Shown here in pieces: positions 35,922 through 47,340 of a stretch of DNA of 64,000 nt. The notes below the pieces were generated by a model that saw only the letters and a program-made list of their open reading frames with translations, was not told the origin of the DNA and ran no database searches. This DNA is from Coptis chinensis (taxonomy: Eukaryota; Streptophyta; Magnoliopsida; Ranunculales; Ranunculaceae): assembly GCA_015680905.1 (NCBI GenBank), contig CM027377.1, positions 29,598,501 to 29,662,500 on the forward strand, given 5' to 3'. A program made the translations under genes and the position numbers. Within the stretch, counting starts at the first letter, position 1. The number at the start of each line of letters is the position of its first letter.

Positions 35922-36207
35922 GGGTTTTTTAGACTTTGGTCCTACGCATAGTTGGTTTATTAGACTTTGGTCCAAAAAAGCTTGAATATTAGACTTTAGT
36001 CCTAGTTCTATTTGTTCACCGTTAGTCAACTCAGTTGACTAACATTCAACATGGTCAATTTGCTTACATACGACTGAGTTAACTGTTAGTTAACTGAGTT
36101 GACTAACGGTGAACAAACAGAACTAGGACTAAAGTCTAATATTCAAGTTTTTTCTGGACCAAAGTCTAATAAACCAACTATGCGTAGGACCAAAGTCTAA
36201 AAAGCCC
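35922..36207. mobile_element. Mutator-like foldback MITE (286 bp, 9-bp TSD)
   Basis: Nearly perfect inverted arms of about 115 bp. Ends read GGGTTTTTTAGACTTTGGTC and, on the other strand, GGGCTTTTTAGACTTTGGTC, flanked by a 9-bp TSD TATTTTAAA (35913-35921 and 36208-36216). No coding capacity. Confidence 0.9.
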
Positions 36208-36216
36208 TATTTTAAA

Positions 36217-37065
36217 TCTGAAGGAATAGGCTTTAAGTCAGGGGTGGGAGGAGTGGGTATTAAAGTATCTTGAGGAAAGTCACCTTCCATAGAGCAAACA
36301 AATTGATGTTCGTCCAAGTCGCTTGATAGGACGGTAGTAGAGTAAATTAGTGGTATTGACTCTAATAACGCATTTACTTCCTGTGTATAAGCATCAACAT
36401 CAAATATTCTTCATCGTCAGGAAAATAGTTTGTTAAATATTCTTGTACAAGGGTATCAACCAGGTTAACCTCACCATCATTATCAACCTCTAGAATTTGT
36501 TTCATCAACTTAAACACATTAACCTCGACTGAAAGATTTCAGAAGGACATGGTTATGGAACCATCCCTATAGTTTATGAGAGCATTAGTAATTGCTAGGA
36601 ACGGACGCCCTAATATGATAGGAATGGAGTCACAGGCAACTTCTGTATCCAAAATGACAAAATCGACGGGATAGTAAAAGTCTTGGACTTTTACAAGGAC
36701 ATTTTCACAATGCCCTTTGGATACTTAATGGAACGATCGACTAATTATAGAGTCATCGTGGTAGGTTTAAGCTCATGAAGACCTAGTTGTTTGAATAAAT
36801 AATATGGAAATAAGTTCACACTAGCTCCTAGGTCTAGTAGCGCAGTAACCGTATATTTGTCACCTAATGTGCATGAAACTGTTGGTCTACCAGGGTCCTT
36901 GTATTTAACTATACCATTATATTCGGTGATGGATGGAAACTGTTCGGTAAGGAATGCTTGTTGAGGAACATTTGTTCTCCTTTTTGTGGTGCACATATCT
37001 TTCAGAAATTTTGCATGTTTTGGCAATTTTTTGAGGGCATCGAGAAAAGGTAAGTTGATTGTCAA
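36217..37065 (-). pseudogene. Protease and linker of A1
   Basis: FLDALKKLPKHAKFLKDM, then the active site LLDLGASVNLFPYYLFKQLG (near 36795-36832), then, beyond a frame change, PIILGRPFLAITNALINY (about 36570-36640). D-L-G-A-S in place of D-[ST]-G is the form usual in Athila proteases. Stops and a frameshift near 36720 and 36540 disable it. Confidence 0.82.
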
Positions 37066-37080
37066 ATTCTTAAAAATTTC

Positions 37081-38919
37081 TCAAATTTCATCAAAATTTT
37101 TGTAAGGTTTATTCTTAGCCAAACGGGTAGGAAACGGTGCCTTAGGGCGAAATTTGGCATAAGGATCTTCTTGCTCATTTCCCAATTTTTGAGTTGGTGA
37201 CTTTGTTGAACTTGGTGTTTCCATCGTAGGTTCATTATTGGAAGCAGATTCATTGGAACTTCCGATTACCTTTGTTTGATCATCTGGCATACGGATTTGA
37301 TTGTCAACGGTTTTGCCAAAATGAAGAGTAGTTATTGCATTCACCTCACCTTGGTTTGGAGCATTTGTACCAAGTGGATTGGTGAGTTCAAAGGCAGTGT
37401 TTGCTGGCTTAGGGTTCGGAACTGCTTGGCTAGGAAACACGCCTTTCTGACTCTTCTCTTGCGCCAATTGTTGAAGTGATTGTTAGATAGACGTTAGGAT
37501 TTGGGATTGTTGGTTCATGTAAGCAAAGAAAGTCTCGCTTGTCCTATCAGTAGCAAGTGGCATAGGTTGTGCAACAAGGACTAGTTCATGATTATTGCTG
37601 AGAAGTTGTTGATTATAGCCAGAACTTGGATTGGCTGGAACAAGGATGATGTTGTTTTGGTAGTTAGCATTGGAATTACTTTGAATCTGATTTTGACTTT
37701 GTTGGTACTGCTGATTATTTCCTTGGCAGTATGGAATAAAGTTGTTGGGTGGTCAAACAGGTGGATTAACAAAACCTGGAGGAGCCATCTGTTGGTTATT
37801 CGAGAACCAAGCAAAATTCAGATGTTGTCTCCAAGGTGTATTAGGAATGTTAAATGCACATGCCTCCTCTGATGGTTGGGTAGGGGGCATATAACAAGGG
37901 ACAATAAGCATCAAGATGGTCAAGACTGAGACAAAGAATACACGGGGAAGTGTTAACGTTCATGATCTGTTTTGGGAGTTGATCGTTTACTTGAACTGCG
38001 AGGGCATCTACTTTTTTAGTGAGGGATTCTATCAAATTTTTTAATTTGGGATCTGGTTTTACCTTAAAAATAGATGTAACTTTTGTAACAGTGTCCTTAG
38101 ATGATCTAGAAGAATCAGTGTTACTCCAATGTGTACCTCTTGTTGCTTGTTTTTCAAGAAAAATATATGTTTTAGTAGCTCTTTTGCCCATGAAATAACC
38201 GTCGTTCATTATATCAAGAGTTTCTTTTTGATGATTGGAAAGTCCATAAAAGAATGAACGAACAAGGATATCGGTGTCGAGCTGATGATGAGGACATTTT
38301 AAAAGAAGATCAGTAAATCGACTTCATGCTTCCATAAAAGATTCATGAGGATTTTGACAAAAGAATTGAATTTATGAAGCATTTCAGTAGTTTTCTTCTG
38401 AGTATAAAATTGTAGCATGAAAGTTTGCACAAGTTTATTCCATGTTTCTATGGATTGTGGCTGTTGTCCTGCTAGCTAAACTGATGCTTTATCAGCTAAA
38501 GTGAAAGGAAACAACCGAAGCAAAAGTTATTCCTTAGAGACGGCTAGATGGTGAAATGTTATGGCTACTTGCTAAATCCTACGGAGGTGATTGTACGGAT
38601 TTTCATGATCCAGACCATGATAAACAGGTAACAATCCAAAAACGTTAGGCGGGATTCGAAAATCGCCTGCAATATCCTCGAGTTTGATGCAGGAAGAAGG
38701 TCCTTCCTGTAATGCAGTATAAAAGTCCGAAAGGGGCTTCTCAGCTGGTAGAGTTTCGTCAGCCATAACAAATGAATGTAATGGCGGCAAGGGATCTTGA
38801 TGATTCTTATTAACAGATGAGGAACTATTTTGAGGTGAGAACTTACGCAAATGCTTATCGTATTTTCTTCTACGATAAGTATGTTCAAATTCTTTATTCG
38901 TACCAGACATTAATCTCAT
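37081..38919 (-). pseudogene. gag: gag of A1
   Basis: Start ATG 38919 (MRLMSGTNKEFEHTYRRRKY), then ALQEGPSSCIKLEDIAGDFR, DHENPYNHLRRI. The capsid middle (38210-38570) is shattered by frameshifts; the knuckle CILCLSLDHLDAYC (C-x2-C-x4-H-x4-C) is intact near 37900-37945. The C-terminus, 37467-37081, has GVFPSQAVPNPK and AITTLHFGKTVDNQ. It parallels A2 gag block by block but is more decayed. Confidence 0.85.
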
Positions 38920-39267
38920 GCAAACATAAAATTAGATTTGATGCATAAAATGAACTTATTATTACTTGAATTTTATTATTTTTGGAAGCATTCGAAGTGA
39001 ACAACTTAGGCCTAAGTTGTTGCTAACGTAGCAGTAAAGCTAGGAATACGTGTGCATAAGCCAACCGCCAGGTCACAAGAAAGATATGAGAGAGGATTTT
39101 CATGCAAGCACGGTTCTAATTAAGTAACCTCAATCTTTCAAGTTTCCTAGACATTGTTGGAATATGATTAAGATTTATGGGATTTTTTTTTTTTAATTTA
39201 TACAAGGGATAAAGCCACTACATATTATTATTATTATTATTATTATTATTTAAAATTTATGCAAGGT

Positions 39268-39331
<64 letters not shown>

Positions 39332-40610
39332 GCTAGGGAGAAAGTACAATCATGCAATCATGCAAATATAACTTACTTATACATTACTAGATACAGTAGC
39401 ATGTGAAAATACTCTACTCATATGTATAGAAATACTAATAGGTAAGGTTGTATCATCAATAAATACTTCGATACATATAGGCAAATACATATCAGTAATA
39501 CGAATATGTAGGCTAATAGGTAGATATATATTATGTATATGTATATCTACATTAACAGGCAAATTGTAATTACTCATACGTATCTAAATATTGTAGCATG
39601 CGAAGATATTATACGTACGCGCATAAATACTAATAGGCAAAGACGTAACAAATACGTAAAAACTAAACAGGCAACGTATTATATATAGACTAATATACTA
39701 CTCGTGTTTTGCATAATAATTCGATTTCGTCAATACTCATTGAGATTGTGAATGTCATATAGAGAGCAGCTTCACCTCGTAAGGTTTAGAAACAACTTAC
39801 CCAACTCAGATTTTAACCCTCATTGGAATGTTCTCCTCTTTCATGACCAAATCGACTTTTTAAACAAGACGGTTTACTCCTATGTAGATAAATACGAAAC
39901 ATGCAATAACAGTCACTTATACGTATAGATAGATATAACCATGCAAAATAGTACCACAGGCATGTATATATACATTAATATGCAATTCATAATCACTTAA
40001 CCGCATATATATATTAACAGGTGTATTCACATGATTCATACATATTTCTAACCTAATACACAGATAATAGTCCATTACCTATGACATAATAGATAGCACA
40101 TGTGAATCATACAATAGTATCTTAACATTAGAACCTGTTAGCGTCCCGCAAATCCGTCTAAGAAGTGAAACAGTCGTTTCAACCCGTGGACGTCCCGAAT
40201 CACCAAAAGGAAGTAGTTGTTACAGTTGCAGAAACTTAGGCCCTTTCCTAGAATGAGAAAGACCAGTAGGTGCTACTATTGAAAAACTAGAAAGTACAAA
40301 GAACAACCACCAGCGCGTGCGAGGTAGTGATAGCAAACGCGAGTCAGGTATCGCGCACGCGCAGTATTTGTGTATAGTCATCCAAATTTTTCACAGAAGT
40401 CTTAGGTCAGTGTATAGATTATGCTCCAGGTCCTAACTTTTGGTTCCTGTAAGTGCCACAAAAAATCAAATCTCATATCAGTACCAAAATGCGGGAAATT
40501 AAAAAAAAAATGAAGAAAAACACAAGAAAATAGAATGAAGGAAAGGAATAAGAGTGGGGGATTCCCCATGGAGCAATTCCAGCTTGGAAGGGAAGATCCT
40601 TCGGTCTTTA
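38920..40610 (-). other. A1 leader between PBS and gag
   Basis: About 1.7 kb without a supported ORF. Includes an (ATT)n run (39223-39251), a (TA)n run and several short imperfect repeats of ACTAATAGGYA type (39430-39670). Confidence 0.5.
39271..39328. repeat. (TA)n microsatellite
   Basis: Uninterrupted TA dinucleotides, about 28 copies, preceded by an (ATT)n run. Confidence 0.95.
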
Positions 40611-40627
40611 GGATGGCAGCAGCGCCA
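40611..40627 (-). other. A1 PBS
   Basis: Minus strand TGGCGCTGCTGCCATCC, 2 nt from the LTR. It differs from the A2 PBS at two positions (7 and 17). Confidence 0.75.
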
Positions 40628-40629
40628 TT

Positions 40630-42291
40630 TGATATTAGCATTATTCGGTGTTTTTAGAACTTTACTTACTACGTGCTAAAATTCATATTTCCTTACTCAC
40701 GTGTTTTATGTGGTATACTCGAGTAAGGGTTTCGTTCCAACTCCTAAGACAAGAATCTATGTAATCAAAACTGAAATCTAACACTTTGGAGAAATGAGTG
40801 AGAAAGATTTTTACAATGATATGGATTTCTTTTTTTCCTTTTTTTTTGTTTTCTTACAAACTACTTCCTACAATCATTAAGTTGAAATTATTTGATGTCT
40901 ATGAGAATAATAAAAGAGATAGAAGATGGGAAAAGGGTCAATCACACTCATGCAATAATTAGTATATATTCTTAGGACACCAAATCATTACTTCTCTAAT
41001 CTATTTTTGGTTCTAGGAAACCCAAAACAGACTCGAGTCTTGATCCCTAGCACCATATGCTTATCTCTAAACATAACATGCTAGCATGTGGAGTAAAAAT
41101 GATATTTCATCTCTGAAATATCATTCCAATACCTAGTCTCATTTTCCACCGGCCGGACAAGCAATAAATTATGAATTTTCCAGGTCTCACACGTGCGACT
41201 AGCCCAGGCATGAAATGGGTCGCATGCGCGAGTTAGACTAAAGTTCCAGGCTCTACTTTTGGTCAGACTCCGTCATTTTGTGACGAGGTGTCAAGGAAAA
41301 CCCTAACTTCTATGTAGTGAGTCTAAATTCTTAAAACATACACGTATCTTCACATGAGCATCCTTAACCCTCCCCTTTGGAAGGTTTTAGCTCATGATCC
41401 TTGGATTATTTGAAAAACTACAAGTTATATATGCTAATGAGAGAGAGGAAGAAGAAAGGAATTCTAAAACACCTTATTTACTTAAGGAAATGATGATGTT
41501 TTATTCAAGAACTAAGAATGTTCCCCATTAAAACTATTACAAGATTTTAACATAAAACAAAAACTAAAACTAAAGACAAGACAAGCAAATGAAAAAGAAA
41601 AAAGGAGTTAATGCTCAAAATCAGCCCCCCTCATACATATGAGAGCTTTCTTCTCTTCATCCCACGTGAAACAACCCCCTTCATTAACTTCCCTCTTATC
41701 TCTAAACTAAAACCATTTTAACACCTTGCATTTTTTTCTATTATTAGCACCTAATTCCATCTAACTCCATTAATTTCATGCAAGGTGTCAACTTTTTTCC
41801 AATTATTTACACATTTGTCTTGACTTGCATGATGACTCATCAAATCTTATGGGCCCGCATAATGGGTCCATGTGCTATGTCCAGTGGTGGGCCGGTCTTT
41901 TGACATTTTTACAACTTCCCGCCTTTGCGTAGTGTTCCTCATACTGATCGTCTGAGCAGCTCACTTGTCGAATTTGGAGTCCTGGTTAAAGAGATATGAG
42001 ATTTGGAAGCTTGCTATTTCTGTGCACGTAATCTTGTTTCTGACTTGATTCTGTCCTGTTTGAGTATTTGGCCTTTAGTCCAAATTTGTTGGGCTTCACA
42101 TGGCTTAATTAGAAAACTTTATGTATACTCCCTATTCCGTGCTTAAATATTAGCTTTATCATCATTTTTACGTCGGTTGCTTCAATCTGCAAAAACACAA
42201 AAATACAATTATTTCATGATTATTAAGCATAAAATTAACCAAAATGTTACGTCTCTACGGGGTTTTATAATACAGTTTTAGATGCTTATCA
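40630..42291 (-). repeat. A1 5' LTR (1662 bp)
   Basis: Pairs with 12914-14571 and is followed by the right TSD CTTGG. Confidence 0.93.
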
Positions 42292-42296
42292 CTTGG

Positions 42297-43305
42297 AAAG
42301 ATCTTGGGATGTCCTTCTTGTTGTAAGATCGTTGGATTGTTTGATGGTACCGAGCTAGGGTAATTGCAACTGATTTCCTTCGCTTTTCTAGGAGATCGAC
42401 TTCTTTAGCTAATATGTTGTCATTTTCTCCTGACTAAACGATGTCGGATCGTGTGGTTGTGATTGTGAGCTCTGATAGTATGACTGCTTCTGTTCCGAAA
42501 CAAAGTGTGAAAGGAGACTCATTGGTGCTGGCTCTGGCTGTTGTTCTATATGCCCATAAAATATTCTCGAGTTGTTCTGGCCATTGGCTTTTCTTGCTTT
42601 CCAACTTCTTTTAGAGATTTTCTTTGATTGATTTGTTCATTCGTGGTTTCTGCTTGGCCATTGTTTTGTGCATATCTAGGTGTAGAAAATGCTTGAGTGA
42701 TGCGCCATTTTTGTAGAAATATCTTGACTTGTGTGCAAGCAAATTGTGTTCCGTTGTCCATGATTAGGGTGTGGGGTAGACCAAATCTTGTGATGATATT
42801 GGTCCATATGAAGTTGATGACATTGACTTCTTTGACTTGGACTAGTGGGATTGCTTCAACCCATTTGGTGAAGTAATCTGTGGCTGCTAAGACGTATTTG
42901 AGTCCTGTTTTCTTTTGTGGGATGAATGATCCCATGATGTCTAGCCCCCACATATGAAAAGGCCATGGGCTGGCTATGTTGATCAACTCTCGTGCTGGAC
43001 TTAGATGGTTGTGGCCAAATGTTTGACATTGGTAGCATTTGAGAACATACTTCTTTGCTTTGATTTGCATGTCTGGCTAATAATATCCCTGGGTGATTGC
43101 TTTATGAGCAAGTGATCTTGCTCCTGCATGGTTGCCACACTCGCCTTTATGAATTTTGTCAAAGATGAGCTGGCCTTCGCGTAGGGTTATACACCGTAGG
43201 TGGGGTCCTTCGACAGATTTACAGAACAATCGTCCATTAATCACGATGTATCTGGGAGCTCAAAATTGTATTGCACAAGCACTCTTTGCCTCTGCTGGGA
43301 GCTCA
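42297..43305 (-). pseudogene. pol: Integrase core of Tat-A
   Basis: An intact 174-codon stretch (43070-42546) has CYQCQTFGH, then the DDE residues in WGLDIMGSF, IMDNGTQFA and YAQNNGQAETTN. Beyond it, after a frame change, LWAYRTTARASTNESPF leads to YNKKDIPRSFQ at the junction with A1. The catalytic triad is present. The zinc-finger part upstream (43070-43305) is broken by stops. Integrase inserts the element cDNA; this copy is split by A1 and not functional. Confidence 0.9.
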
Positions 43306-43310
43306 CCATG

Positions 43311-44624
43311 TGATAAGAGCCCAAAACTGTAGTTCCTTAATAATATTATATTTAGACCAATTATGTTTATAATAAATAAGAGTTAGTATTGTTTACGTGT
43401 TTTTGTATATTTCAGATATTGGAGTCGAATATGTGAAGAAATATGTCACTTTTGCGAGATAAAGGAGCAAAGGTTGGTTGCTAAGAAGTTCTGTGATTAA
43501 AAGCCAAGATTCAAGGAGAAAAAGCCTTTTTAAAGCCCAGTCAAAGCTGAAAAGTCAAAGTCAACGTGGGCAGAAATAGAGCAGAAAAGTCAATAGAACT
43601 TCCACAGGCCGTATTTTTGGACTCAGACCTCGGAATTGGGCCTATTATATGTCAAAACGACCGACTCAGAAAGAGATTTCTAATAGTCTAGGCCTTGACC
43701 CAATCAGAAGAGCAGAAGTAGATGAAAAGTTTGTTAAAGTAATTTCCATCAGAGAATCCCTTTTTGGGCATATGTAATTAGGTTTTGGGCTTGATTTTAT
43801 GGCCCAAAATATGACTCCAAAGCCCATACACGAAATTATAGACCTAGCCCTCTCCTATATAAAGAGGACTAAGGCCAAACTCTTAGACTCTCCTATATTT
43901 TACTTAGTTATTAATTCATAGACTTAGTTAATTATTCAGTACTTAGTTTTTAATATAGTTTTCAATCCTTAGACTCTCTTCCATTAGATTAATAAAGCCA
44001 AGTTATTATTCTTCATTATGTCTTCTTTTTATTTCTCTATTAATGATAGTCTGATGAATCTGAGCTAAACCTCTATTAGAGGGGTTTGATGAAGACTTGA
44101 TGTGTTAGTTAGAATTATTGCTTATTTAAGAGTTTCACTCTAGTAGGTTAGTTTATTCACCATGAGAATGGGTTAAACTTTCTCACATGCTAATTATTAG
44201 TTGGTAGAAATTGCCATGAATAATTAGGGATCAAATACTTAATCTTCATTGGTTAGGATTGCAATAATCTACACTAGCATATTAGGAATTTTTCTAAGTG
44301 GAATCAAATTCCCCTAATTCCTTATCCATATTCACATCTTAGTATTAAATTGTTTTAGTATAAACTAGATCATTAAACCTTTGAAATTAGTTAAATTTTA
44401 TCATATTAATATAATTACAATCCATTACTCTCATTGATTTTGTTAGAATTGTTAGAACTAATGAAACTTTATGTCTAAACAACTAGGAGTATAACGAATT
44501 CTCTACTCCACATATTGCATGATAAACGAGAGTAGAATTTTGATCATAGAGTAAATTCAAGCTTTTACTTATTCTTAGCATAATTAGTTAAGAGTAGGTA
44601 ATACTTTAGTTTTTACTTTTATCA
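43311..44624 (+). mobile_element. Solo LTR S1 (A2-related family)
   Basis: Begins TGATAAGAGCCCAAAACTGT and ends CTTTTATCA, the reverse orientation of the A2 LTR family. Flanks CCATG (43306-43310) and GCATG (44625-44629) match at 4 of 5 bases. TATA-like CCTATATAAAGAGG near 43854. No internal region. It sits in Tat-A pol between the second RNase H and integrase. Confidence 0.82.
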
Positions 44625-44799
44625 GCATGTATGATGAATTTCAGAAATGGGCCTATCCAAGATTGAGTGATCTCTTCTTCGGATGAGGGATGGAAGTATG
44701 TGAGGCTGTTAACATTTTTGTGCTGGTAGGCAGGCCTGTCCAGGATGTCAATGTAGACTGTGCTGGGACATGCTTCTTGGGTTTTTGAGGCTAAGAAAG

Positions 44800-45303
44800 C
44801 CAGGCTGTCTGTATGTTTGTTATCCTCCCGGGGATATGTTCAAAGGAGAATGCTCTAAACGAGCTAATGATGTTGTTGACGACCTTAACGTATTTGGCTA
44901 AGTTTGCTCCATTTGTCACATACTCTTTGGTGATATGCTTGATGATTAGCTGCGAATCACTGTAAGTTTTGAGCTTTTAGACTTGTAGTTGTTGTGCAAT
45001 GCAGAGACCTGTAATTAATGCTTCATATTCTGCTTCATTATTGGATGTTGTGAAATCAATCTTGATTGACTTTTGTAGCTGTGTTCCCTCAGGGGAAGTT
45101 AACATAGTCCCCAGTCCACTACCGTTGTTGTTCCAAGCTCCATCTACATAGAGGTGCCATGTGTCTGGAGTGGTTGGTTGATAAAATGAAGTGATGGGCT
45201 CGGGTTTCCAGTTAACATCTTCAACAAGGAAGTCTACCATGAAATTAGCAACGACTTGACCTTTTGCGATACATTCTGGGAACGAATTCAATGTGGTGTT
45301 CAA
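44800..45303 (-). pseudogene. pol: Second (archaeal-type) RNase H of Tat-A
   Basis: Reads WHLYVDGAWNNNGSGLG and TSNNEAEYEALITGLCIA, the Asp and Glu landmarks of the extra RNase H found after the normal one in Tat-lineage pol. The frame ends at 44977; further fragments run to about 44800. Confidence 0.82.
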
Positions 45304-45779
45304 CGAGTTCTTCAGCCCATTTGGCCATGCAGGCCATTTTGTTGTTAGAACTTAAGACCTGCTTGATGGGTATATCTGTTATGACCTTGATGTTGTGACC
45401 CTGAAAGTAAGGTCAAAACTTTTAAGCGGAGTACAACAGAGACAACATTGTTTTCTCCATTGCTGAGTAATATTTTTCTACATCTACCAATATCACACTG
45501 GTTTTTCGACTCCCTCGCTTTTGGGAAAGAGGACCGAGCTGATGGCAAAGTCTGTAGTTGCAAGGTAAAGCCCCAGTGTTTCTCCTTCATTTGGTTTGGA
45601 CAGGACGGACGACGTTGATAGGTAAGCTTTCAGGTCGTTGAAACTTTGTAGCACTCGTCTGTCCATGTGAATGTTGCGCCTTTCTTGAGTATTTGTAAAA
45701 ATGGTCTGCATTTGTCAGATGCCCGTGAGATGAATCTGTTGAGGGCTGAAACCATGCCAGACAACTTGTAGATTTGTTG
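45304..45779 (-). pseudogene. pol: RNase H and connection of Tat-A
   Basis: LQSFNDLKAYLSTSSVLSKP, LGLYLATTDFAISSVLF (45493-45711), then frameshifted segments around 45420-45345 that resemble the QVL...GRM.KW..EL stretch. Ty3/gypsy RNase H with several breaks. Confidence 0.75.
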
Positions 45780-46543
45780 CTTTATAGTTAGTTCTGGCAT
45801 TTCAAGGAGAGCTCATATTTGTTCTGGGTTAGCTTCAATACGTCTTTTTAAAACGAAGTAACCTAGGAATTTTTCTGAAGCTACTCCAAATACGCACTTA
45901 ACTGGGTTGAGCTTCATCTTATTTTGGCACAACCTTTCAAAAGCTTCTTGTATGTGAGATATGTGATCACCAGCCTTTTTGCTTTTGACTACCATGTCGC
46001 CTATATAGACTTCCACGGTGTCTCCTAGCAAGTCTTTGAACATCTTTATGACTAGTCTTTGGTAGGTCGCACCGGCGTTCTTCAAGCCGAATGGTAGGAC
46101 ATTGTAGCAGAACATTCCTTGTTCGGTTATGAAGGACGTATTTTCCTGATCTTGTTCTGCAAGTGGTATCTGATTGTACCCGCTGTATGCGTCCATAAAT
46201 AATAGAAATTCATGTCTGCAAGTTTGATCTACCAGAATATCAATCGTTGGTAGGGGAAGCTGTCATTTGGGCAGTGTTTGTTGACGTTTGTGAAGTCTAT
46301 GCAAAGTCGTACCTGGCCGTTCTACTTAGGAATGGCTACGATATTAGCTAGCCAGGTTGGGTACTCGACTTCTCTAATGAATCCAACATTTTTTAGCTTT
46401 TCTATCTCTTCATTGATGGCTTTTTGAAATTTGAGTGCCAGTTTGCGAGGTCGTTGTTTGATAGGCTTTACAGTTGGATCTACATTTAATTTGTGGAAAG
46501 CGGCCTGTGGGTCGATTCTAAGCATATCGATATACGACCAAGC
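45780..46543 (-). pseudogene. pol: Reverse transcriptase of Tat-A
   Basis: KPIKQRPRKLALKFQKAINE, IREVEYPTWLANIV, MDAYSGYNQIPLAEQDQEN, LPFGLKNAGATYQRLV, MKLNPVKCVFGVASEKFLGY: a clear Tat-lineage RT. The Y-x-D-D box reads Y-I-G-D, with Gly (codon 45999-46001) replacing the first catalytic Asp. A frame break lies between 46196 and 46322. Not functional. Confidence 0.92.
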
Positions 46544-46614
46544 AAAAACATCATTATTGAGAGATAGAAATTTAACAAGTTGCCATATTTCTATCTCTCA
46601 ATAAAGATGTTTTT
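46544..46614. repeat. 28-bp inverted repeat replacing pol sequence
   Basis: Arms 46544-46571 and 46587-46614 are complementary at 27 of 28 positions, with a 15-nt loop. The related Tat-B copy (55057-55200) has ordinary pol sequence in place of the right arm. Confidence 0.9.
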
Positions 46615-47340
46615 GGGTCAAATTGCTTCTCTTTGAGCTTGCCTATAGCTAGTGCTTGTGGGCTGGATGCTTGAGGATCTTGCAGCTTTGGGACGTCCTT
46701 GTCTTGGACGACCTGAGTTTTGGTCGTGGCTGTTTCACTAACTTGATTGTATCGATGAGCTTCTAGTTGGTTGCTCCTGAGTTCCATGATGCCTCGGGGT
46801 CTGGGGAATCGCAGCACTTGATGTAAGGTAGCGGGACTGCTTGGATCTTGTGAATCCACCTACATCCTAGGATGGCAGTGTAGGACGACTTGACATCAAT
46901 TACGCTGAAATGTGTTGAGGTCTTGACCATGTCCTCTTTTTCTCCAATGGAGAATGATAAGATGACGTCTCCAATAGCATTTGTTCAGTTTTCGTTGAAT
47001 CCATAGAGTGGTGCATTTTATTCTATCATCACCGAGTCTGGCAGGTGCATGTCCTTATAAGTTTGATAGAAGAGGATGTCGCAGGAGCTGCCTGGATCGA
47101 TAAGGACCCTTTTGACTGTCCACCCATTGATTTTAACGTGCACTACCAAGGCATCATTGTGGGGTAGGCACACCTTGTTGAGATCTTCCTCTGTAAATGT
47201 TATGGAGATTGTTGATTGAGAGCTAGTAGGAGTGATAACTTCCGCTTTATGGGAGAAGTACGTGGTAGATTTCTTGCAGCGCTCCTACACATCTGCGCTT
47301 TTCACGACCTGAGGTGTCGTTGTTGGAGGTGTCTGTAATC
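46615..47340 (-). pseudogene. Protease of Tat-A
   Basis: The active site reads VLIDPGSSCDILF (Asp codon 47096-47098), then YKDMHLPDSVMIE. The C-terminal segment at 46859-46572 has LHQVLRFPRPRGIMELRSNQ. Retropepsin of the Tat lineage; broken by stops between 46860 and 47040. Confidence 0.82.

Larger units (their letters stand above)
12914..42291 (-). mobile_element. A1: Athila-like LTR retrotransposon, 29.4 kb including nested insertions
   Basis: LTRs at 12914-14571 and 40630-42291 start TGATATTAGC and end GCTTATCA as written on +. Perfect 5-bp TSD CTTGG (12909-12913 and 42292-42296). The PBS lies beside the right LTR and the PPT beside the left one, so it is transcribed on the minus strand. 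Order 5'-3': leader, gag, protease, RT, partial RNase H, ORF-a, ORF-b, 3' non-coding region. Integrase is missing. Without A2 (12.7 kb), the hAT element and the MITE it is about 15.6 kb. The Gag, protease and RT patterns are those of Athila. Confidence 0.93.
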
